Part shown: one piece after another, positions 31,973 to 38,231 of the stretch
How the letters are laid out: every line of letters starts with the position of its first letter
How positions within the stretch are numbered: the stretch's first letter is position 1
Origin: Phoronis australis
Taxonomy: Eukaryota; Phoronida; Phoronidae
DNA: 38,231 nucleotides
Direction: 5' to 3'
Assembly (NCBI GenBank): GCA_002633005.1
Contig: NMRA01000367.1
Span: forward strand, 222,415-260,645
The notes under the pieces: generated by a model
What the model was told of the DNA's origin: nothing
Databases searched by the model: none
The model's input: the letters and a program-made list of their open reading frames with translations, nothing else
Program-made: the position numbers and the translations under genes

Positions 31973-33066
31973 GTAAGCCTAGTACATCTAAAATAACAAA
32001 ATTCTGTTGAAATTAGGCTTAGTTTGTGTATTTAGCCAACTACACAATTATAGATTTCAACTCAATAGAAAACATGAATAATTGGAGTTTTGACTTTTTA
32101 CTAAAGTGTTATTAAGTGGGTCAGTTGATCATGTTTTTTTAGTAAAATTAGCAAAAAATAAAGGTTCATGCACAGCCCAACAATGGCATCAGTAGCATGA
32201 TCAAATTTTATGTGATAAAAATTTACTAGTTGAGATATCAAAAACCCTATTGCAGTTTTCTAAAATATCATTTTACTTTTGTTAAATGCAACTTAAGATT
32301 TTTTCATGAAAATTGTAAAATCCAATATCTTAATAGTCCCTCATGAAAAAGTGGAACATTTAAACAAGAATTTTGGAAAACAGGGCAAAAAGCATTGCAT
32401 GTGAAATTGTCATTTGAATTTGATCAACAATTTCTGAGTTGTGATGTTATTAACTTTGCCAAATTTGGATATTTGACTGATTATATTCTTAATTTTTCAT
32501 ATTTAAAAACTCAAAATATTATTTTGTCTCTACTTAAATTCATGCGAACTCTGTTCGAATCCTCTAATTCCTTGAAAGAAAACTAATTCTTTTAATTTCT
32601 CATGTTTTCTATCGTTGAAAATCAGGGTCTCCTCATTAGTACTGCAATAGTCACCTTCGCCGCTGTCTTCACCACCGGTGTCACCACCACCACCACCACC
32701 ACCACCAGCCCCAGCACCACCTTTAAGCTATATGGACAGTTCTCAGTTATTGAACAACACTGCCTAATCCCTCAGACTGATATTGAACATGTGAGCTAAG
32801 TCTATCGATTCTCAGCTCTTCACAAGATCTTGAGGGAATAACTAAATATTTATATGCATACTCTGTTTGGAATTTTTGCTATTTAGTGAGATTAAGGTAT
32901 TGATGCATGGTTAGATGAACAACAGAGCATAGTCTGTTGATCACTGGCACCTGCAGCAATTCAAAACTGCCAGGCGTAGAGGATACTATTTATGTTCTTC
33001 ATCTTCAGAAAGCCTAAGTAAGTTTTTTTTGCATTTTTAAAGAATTTATTAAAATGTCTTTATTAG
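31973..33066. other. Intron with CAC microsatellite
   Basis: AT-rich. A (CAC)n tract runs from about 32681 to 32707 within C-rich sequence from 32650. The open frames at 32395-32586 and 32602-32799 lack splice support. Confidence 0.45.
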
Positions 33067-33173
33067 ATAACTGTTGTGAAATTGATGATGAGACTTATTG
33101 TTTTTGTGCCACTGTTAAATTGGAGGATATGTGTTCAGCATGTTTCCTTGATGTTATAAGTCTCCATCTTTCA
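33067..33173 (+). CDS. Internal exon, gene 1 (cysteine-rich)
   Basis: The acceptor AATGTCTTTATTAG and consensus donor TCAGTAAGT bound 107 bases. Only phase 1 entry is open throughout. It reads NCCEIDDETYCFCATVKLED, then MCSACFLDVISLHLS, and exits in phase 0. Six cysteines in 36 residues (CC, CxC, CxxC spacing) are notable, but no known zinc or disulphide signature was recognised. Phases match exon 31954 before and 34866 after. Confidence 0.6.
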
Positions 33174-33520
33174 GTAAGTCTTATCACCCCTTGTGGTGGT
33201 CCATTTAATATGTGGTTAAACCAGATCATTGGTGGGTGGTGGAGGGGCGTTGTGTTGAGCAGTAAATGTTACAAAAATCCACTAGTGTTTATGTGTTTAA
33301 CTGAGTTGCCATGTTGGTCTTGATAAGCCAACATGACCGCCAGTGTCCTGGAGTGTCATCGCCATCAGTTCCCCACTGTCCCATCACTCACTCATTAGTG
33401 TAATTGGGAATAATTACCTCGCTACTATTAGGAGTGTCTTGATCAATGTCTTGTCATGTCATTCTGGCTCAACATTGGCTTAGAATTTACAGCTTCAAGT
33501 TGTGCACAATGCAGAAGTGG

Positions 33521-34358
33521 CATGTGGAGAATTTCTGCTTACACTGGTGACCCCTCTGATTCCCTAAGCCCCAGACAACTTTTAGGATGCCTATTCAGCA
33601 CGCCCTTTGTATTGATGTGAATCTGAGCTAATGAGGTGGAAAGGTAATTGCTAGCATTACTGTCTCAACAATGATTGTTGTTAGTACCCCCAATTTGGTT
33701 TTCTCTGACATTTGCAGAGTTATAGCCTGCAACTCTGGAGAGTAGTTTTAACTTGGTACATTATAAATACTACAAAATAACTAAAAAGGTTAACTTGTGT
33801 TTATCTTCACAAAGGGCCACTTCCCAAGGGAACAATTAGTTTCATATTGCTTTTCTTTATTTATTTTTTAATGCTTCTGCCCACTTGTTTTTTTTACCGG
33901 GAAAGGGTTGATAACTTTTTATCTAACTTTTGAACTTGAAGTACCAAAACAGTTGTAGATTTTGATCGCCAGCTCAACTTAATTAGTTAAGTTCAATGTG
34001 AGCCCATCCCTAAACTGACCACATTACAGGTACACTGAACATTCCACCTGTCATTAAATTTTAATCTTTATTAGAACTCAAATCATAAAATATGTACAAA
34101 AGTACAAATATGGCAATGACCAAACTGAAGATTTGGAATCTCTGGACAATTTCGGTAGCACTGACTATATAACTATTCTAGCTCTTTGTCAGTAATAAAA
34201 ATGAAAAGTGGGCACAACAACTGTTTCCTGGTCAAATATCTGGTTAAACGAGATAAGAATATTAAAAAATGAATCCATGTGATATTGTTAACTCTGATCA
34301 GCGTTTGTATATCCACCGAGTATATCAATACGCGCGGTAGTTTATCTTCAATCGTACC
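33521..34358 (+). repeat. Segmental tandem duplication, upstream copy A
   Basis: About 838 bp collinear with 34796-35886. Long matches include CCCCAGACAACTTTTAGGAT, GTTTTCTCTG, TTTTAACTTGG and TGTTAACTCTGATCAGCGTT. Copy A contains the broken exon (33575) and a degenerate counterpart of the terminal exon. Confidence 0.92.
33575..33643 (+). pseudogene. Decayed duplicate of exon 34866-34934
   Basis: It is also 69 bases, with acceptor CCTAAGCCCCAG and donor GGTAATT kept. The frame starts TTFRMPIQHALCIDVN and then meets TAA after a one-base loss, compensated by a base gained before the donor. The intact copy reads through. If still spliced in, it would truncate the protein. Confidence 0.65.
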
Positions 34359-34795
34359 CAATGGCTGTAGTTTTTAGATTATTATTTCATCGATTTTTAA
34401 AAGCTGACAACCGTACTTGGTTGCTTTTTTCCAGCTGATTACCGCCGATTTGTTCGTTTATAACGAAAATTAGTGGTTAATGCATTTTGAAAATTCGTCA
34501 TTGTGTGCAGTCAGAGATGTTTAATACAGTTTGTGGCCGCACAATTACATTTAATTGGGTCTTGCTCGCATCGGGCAATGCCATCATCACAATTGTACCT
34601 GATTCTGGCGCCGCGCTCTCTTTGATCCTGGTACAAACCGCTCAGAAGGACGAGCGGTGAAAATTCCCGCACATCTTTAGAAATGTGTGACTTCCATGTA
34701 AGTGTATTATTCACCGTATGGGGCCTTAAGTGTTTGTGTACCCTATACAGTATGTATGATGTCTTACCTGGGTACAGTGTACCCTATCATGTGCT
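34359..34795. other. Unique CpG-containing spacer between duplicate copies
   Basis: 34511-34714 is open on the minus strand for 67 codons and includes RYNCDDGIARCEQDPIKCNC followed by AATNCIKHL and a stop. The CxCx4C pattern after an RYN segment is like the end of a SET domain with its post-SET motif, but the conserved upstream SET motifs are missing. On the plus strand an open block after TTAATACAG is also possible. A donor CATGTAAGT lies at about 34695. Confidence 0.35.
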
Positions 34796-34865
34796 CATGT
34801 GGAGAAATTCTTGCTTACACTGGATAGGCCCTGGTTCCCTAAGCCCCTGGTTCCCTAAGCCCCAG

Positions 34866-34934
34866 ACAACTTTTAGGATGGCTATTCAACACCCCCTTCT
34901 TATTGATGTAAAATCTTGGCTAATGAAGTGGAAG
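34866..34934 (+). CDS. Internal exon, gene 1 (intact duplicate)
   Basis: The acceptor CCTAAGCCCCAG and donor AAGGTAATA bound 23 codons, phase 0 to 0, reading TTFRMAIQHPLLIDVKSWLM plus KWK. Entry phase fits exon 33067 and exit phase fits exon 35293. Most third-position differences from the upstream copy are silent here, while the other copy has a frameshift. The acceptor's CCCTAAGCCCC tract is duplicated just upstream. Confidence 0.55.
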
Positions 34935-35292
34935 GTAATAGTTAGCACTACTTTCTCAACAATAGTTGTTGTTATTACACCCAAATTGGTTTTCTCTGGC
35001 ATTTGCACAGAGTTACAGCCTACAATATGAAGAGAAGTTTTAACTTGGAACATTTTAAATATTACAAAAGACTAAAAGTTGATTTGCGTTGATCTTGACA
35101 AAGGACCACTTCGATCCCAACGTTTTAAATATGTTTCATACCTGTTTTTATTACTTTATTTTTAATACTCCTGCCTACTTGTTTTTTTTTCTTACCAGTT
35201 AGGGTTGCTATTTTTATTTTGTTTTTAACGGAATTAAGTATCAAAACAACTTAAAAGTCATTTAATTGTGAACCCGTCCCTAACTTTTTCAG

Positions 35293-35379
35293 ATTACAGC
35301 TACACCAAAGATGTCACAGCAAACAAAACTACACATCTCATTAGTTCATGTTCAATCTTTACGAGAACTCAAATCGTAA
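35293..35379 (+). CDS. Terminal coding exon, gene 1
   Basis: A branch-like CCCTAAC and acceptor TTTTTCAG precede 28 codons and TAA (35377-35379), phase 0. It reads ITATPKMSQQTKLHISLVHV and ends QSLRELKS. Copy A has lost the pyrimidine tract and the frame at this place. A different frame (35268-35468, with KYIQKLKYG) is also partly kept in both copies, so the reading is not certain. ATTAAA at 35787-35792 is a possible poly(A) signal about 410 bases downstream. Confidence 0.5.
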   Translation: MTATPKMSQQTKLHISLVHVQSLRELKS

Positions 35380-35883
35380 AATATATACAAAAGCTCAAAT
35401 ATGGTGACAGCCAAACTGAGGATTTAGAACCTCTGGACGAATTTCGTTTGCAGTTACTACATAACTAAAATAATTCTAGCTTTTCTTCAGTCATAAAAAA
35501 ACTAAATCACAGCTCTTACCCACCAACCAACCTCATCTACTGCTTGCACTCTCTCATTGACTACACAGATAGCCATCTTAGTTGTCTTAACAGGTCTTTC
35601 ATTACAACTACAAGCTAACTATCGAAATTGGTGCATTTTTCCGAATATCAGTTGTCCGCGTTAGTGTATTACTTGAGTAAAGTAGTGTGGCATGGCCTGG
35701 ACAATAAGCGCTGTTTTAAAAGTTATTGACATCTAATTTAGTCACTGTGTGTTGTTTATAGATATTTCAATATAGTTTAGTTGTATATTAAAAGAATAAT
35801 TCACGTGCTATTGTTAACTCTGATCAGCGTTTGTAAATCCACCAAGTATATATCAATACGCACAGTCATTTACCTTCAATTGT

Positions 35884-36327
35884 ACCTCTCAGGCTGCTGT
35901 GCAGTCATACCTCTCAGGATTCATTGCAGTCATACCTCTTAGGCTGTAGTGGAGACATACCTATCAGGGTTCAGTGCAGTCATACCTCTCAGGCTGTAGT
36001 GGATACATATCTCTCAGGCTGCAGTGCAGTCATACCTCTCAGGCTGCTGTGCAGTCATACCTCTCAGGGTTCATCGCATCGCAGTCATACCTCTCAGGGT
36101 TCAGTGCAGTCATACCTCTCAGGGTTCAGTGCAGTCATACCTCTCACGGTTCAGTGCAGTCATACCTCTCCGGCTGTAATGGAGACATACCTCTCAGGCT
36201 GCAGTGCAGTCATACCTCTCAGGCTGCTGTGCATTCATACCTCTCAGGGTTCATTGCAGTCATACCTCTCAGGCTGCAGTGTAGACATACCTCTCAGGGT
36301 TCAGTGCAGTCATACCTCTCAGGGTTC
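35884..36327 (+). repeat. 25-bp minisatellite, about 17 copies
   Basis: Unit CAGTCATACCTCTCAGGGTT plus CAGTG, with GGCTG variants. The unit has no stop in any plus frame, so two overlapping plus frames of over 130 codons arise, with the peptide phase shifting each unit. These are not genes. Confidence 0.97.
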
Positions 36328-37040
36328 AACTACAACTTGGGTTCTATACCCTTCACATTATTCAAATGACTGATTAACATAAGAGCTACACACAAAAAAG
36401 TTATATGTGAACCAGAAACACTTGGTCACTAATAGGTCGAGGCCTAGTGTTTTTGGTTCAGATTGAACCCAAGATCATGGTTCTGTGATGGTCGTTTGTT
36501 AACAGTTTTCGGTCTGCGGAGCTATATTACTGGAGCTGCTAGCCACATCAGATCCTCAAACGCTATACAATATAGATATCATCTGTGTTTTTTGTTACAA
36601 CTCACAGTTCTTGAGTTATTCGAGATGTTTCAATAACTTTTAATTTGTTCATTTTCTGAAACTTGGTATACAGATAGATCTCATCAAACACAGTCTGTGG
36701 CATCCATCAGTTTCTTGCCTTGTCTTAGTGTTGTATATATAATTTACCTGCCAGGTAACCTCTTTTAATGCCTATTAAATTTATCGTTTACACTTTTGTT
36801 TATGTTATATTGTGGTATTCACTTTAAGTTTGATTGAGATGAAAGTCATACACAACATGTATTTTAGAGCTTGAGGTCATTTGTTTTTGGATGAAATTGC
36901 ATGAAAGATGACACTCAGTGGTCATTTGAAAGATTCTTCTGTAATCTGTTATGTATATTTATACCACAATATTAGCCTCGAATGGCAGCAACCGTGTAAT
37001 AACCCATAAAGTTCTAGTATCTCATTAGTGAGTTATCAAT
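36328..37040. other. Probable intergenic region
   Basis: AT-rich; no exon, array or transposon end recognised between the two gene models. Confidence 0.4.
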
Positions 37041-37120
37041 TTGGCGGGAAATCGAGGCCGGATTTAAACTCGGGCCTCAAGAGTTTCGAGTTGCTGACTT
37101 TACCACTACACCACTCAGCG
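37041..37120 (-). repeat. tRNA-derived SINE head, minus strand
   Basis: On the minus strand: GAGTGGTGTAGTGGTAAAGTC (A box) and GAGTTTAAATCC (weak B box). The A-box core GTGGTGTAGTGGTAA is identical to that at 314-328, so the two units probably belong to one family. Not a canonical tRNA cloverleaf. Confidence 0.5.
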
Positions 37121-37451
37121 GCTGACGTCATCGAACGTGAAAATAGAATACTTAAATGAGCACGCGCAACAATCGCATGTTCAGCAAAGGGCATTGCACC
37201 GATATTTATACGCTATGAAAAATAAGACGCATAATTTCCATTAAAACGATATTTTAATTCAGTGAACATTTTCTATCGTGTTCCCTCACTTGTAAATCAC
37301 CGATCTCCAATTTGAATGTGGGTATCGTGTCGTCGGGATCCTTTGACTTGAGCACTATAGTCAGTTACTAGTTGTAACCTACTTTAGCAGACGATATTTT
37401 CCCGGTCGAAGCTTAGCATGATAAAATGTGTAGTAACCCATACGAAAAACA

Positions 37452-37740
37452 GAGTGAGAATCTCACTGGATTCCAGTTAGATTCCAGTTAGATTCTCACT
37501 AAATCACCAATTATAGTTAGAAATGCCAGTGAGAACCCAGTGGGAATTGAACAACAGGGGCAGTCAGTGAGAATGAGTGAGAAAATGTTATGTAACAGTG
37601 AGAATCCAGTGAGAATTTTGGTCTTAGAAAAATTCTGAGTGAGAATCAGTGAGAATTTCAGACTTAGGAAAAATCTGAGTGAGAATTGAGTGAGAATTTG
37701 GACTTGCCAAAATTGGAGTGAGAATTCAGTGAGAATCTAA
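37452..37740 (+). repeat. Array of GTGAGAAT-type motifs
   Basis: About twelve GTGAGAA words in 290 bp, often paired as GAGTGAGAATxxAGTGAGAAT, at irregular spacing, with one or two copies inverted (ATTCTCAC) near 37494. It ends 73 bases before the proposed start codon of the next gene. It could be a degenerate minisatellite or a cluster of regulatory sites. Confidence 0.75.
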
Positions 37741-37757
37741 GATAAACAAACACCCTG

Positions 37758-37762
37758 ATTGG
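37758..37762 (-). promoter_or_regulatory. CCAAT box (inverted)
   Basis: CTGATTGGCT holds an inverted CCAAT pentamer about 50 bases before the ATG at 37813, a usual distance if transcription starts in between. No TATA box is evident. Confidence 0.35.
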
Positions 37763-37812
37763 CTGTAACTGTAGAAATTTCAGTTGAACCAGATTTCTGA
37801 ATTCAAACTAAA

Positions 37813-37917
37813 ATGGCGTCAGGAATGAGCAGTTGGAGAAATAGCTTGAAGATTGTTGATGTTTTTCTCACAAATATTCTGAAATTACTGAACAGTTTGT
37901 CTGCAAGTCAACCACAG
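37813..37917 (+). CDS. Candidate first exon, gene 2 (35 codons)
   Basis: ATG in the context AAAATGGCGT opens MASGMSSWRNSLKIVDVFLT and continues NILKLLNSLSASQPQ to a donor CAGGTGATC, phase 0. The frame reaches a stop seven codons past the donor. The stretch after residue 11 looks helical (LKIVDVFLTNILKLL). The product is not recognised, and the rest of the gene lies beyond the window. Like candidate exon 1 of gene 1, the start codon sits in an AAnATGGCG motif. Confidence 0.45.
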
Positions 37918-38231
37918 GTGATCCTGGACTGATTTTGCGTGTTAATAAGCTTAAGGTTAGTACATTTCATACATGTAGTAGAGTGCATGAAGCACCAGTA
38001 TTAGGCTGATGTCTTCATTCTGTGCATGTTGACAGCTGAGTTTTCAGTATTTTGCTGATTCACCAAAGGCATTATAGTTATTATTTTATGTCTGCTATAT
38101 TTCACAATTAGCAATTATTAAATTGTATCCTTAGTCAAAGTTCAAGATAAACTCACAAAAATAAGCAGTGTTTTGGTTACCAAAAAGGTTTGATCTCGAT
38201 TCTATTCAGTCAGTGGCTGAAAAGGCACACA

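Larger units (their letters stand above)
34796..35886 (+). repeat. Segmental tandem duplication, downstream copy B
   Basis: Collinear with copy A but about 250 bp longer, mainly between about 35520 and 35790. It carries the intact versions of two exons. The 25-bp array starts exactly at its end. Confidence 0.92.

Noticed and set aside
34073-35468. Conserved frame KY(V/I)QK(Y/L)KYG in both duplicate copies as a further coding exon
   Set aside because: It needs phase 2 entry, which no upstream exon provides, and the copies diverge by a frame change after LD; the phase 0 terminal exon with stop at 35379 fits better.
35924-36373. Two overlapping plus-strand frames of 149 and 131 codons
   Set aside because: They arise from the 25-bp array, whose unit has no stop codon in any plus frame; the peptides just cycle through three reading phases.

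Overview
The window looks like animal nuclear DNA, most likely from a marine invertebrate. There is no long open reading frame. Short open blocks are bounded by polypyrimidine-AG acceptors and GT donors. tRNA-headed SINE-like units, small terminal-inverted-repeat elements and more than twenty unrelated minisatellites fill the rest. The species cannot be read from the sequence. A 50-N gap (13683-13732) and a lone N (3524) show draft assembly.

The main content appears to be one plus-strand, multi-exon protein gene, from about 3.58 kb (start codon inside a YY1-like AAGATGGCGG motif) to a stop at 35379. The best-supported part is its 3' end. Exons 20725-20840, 30215-30392, 31954-31972, 33067-33173, 34866-34934 and 35293-35379 join in frame at every junction, and a 24-nt phase-neutral microexon (31237-31260) also fits. 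They give about 190 residues that I do not recognise. Weaker candidate exons lie at 3581, 8642, 12674, 13376, 14761, 15771 and 16934. Their phases do not form a complete chain, so exons are missing, some calls are wrong, or two genes are present. A second plus-strand gene seems to start at 37813, about 2.4 kb downstream, with its own CCAAT box and an upstream array of GTGAGAAT-type motifs.

Layout: 1-3.4 kb is transposon debris with a SINE head. 3.4-3.8 kb holds exon 1 between two copies of a 157-bp repeat. 3.9-20.7 kb is intronic, with minisatellites, palindromes and at least three non-autonomous transposons. 20.7-30.2 kb is a 9.4-kb intron holding a 28-bp array of splice-donor-like units, a 2.1-kb higher-order repeat with three ~143-bp monomers per ~440-bp unit, a 167-bp TIR element and a minus-strand SINE. 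30.2-35.4 kb is the exon-rich 3' end, including a tandem duplication in which the upstream copy of one exon has decayed. 35.9-36.3 kb is a 25-bp array. 37-38.2 kb is the promoter and first exon of the next gene.

The most unusual theme is the link between exons and minisatellites. Two arrays start at or just after a 5' splice site and repeat donor-like sequence, and one has a related array on the other side of its exon. All exon calls were made by eye from frame and splice signals, with no alignment, transcript or database support.
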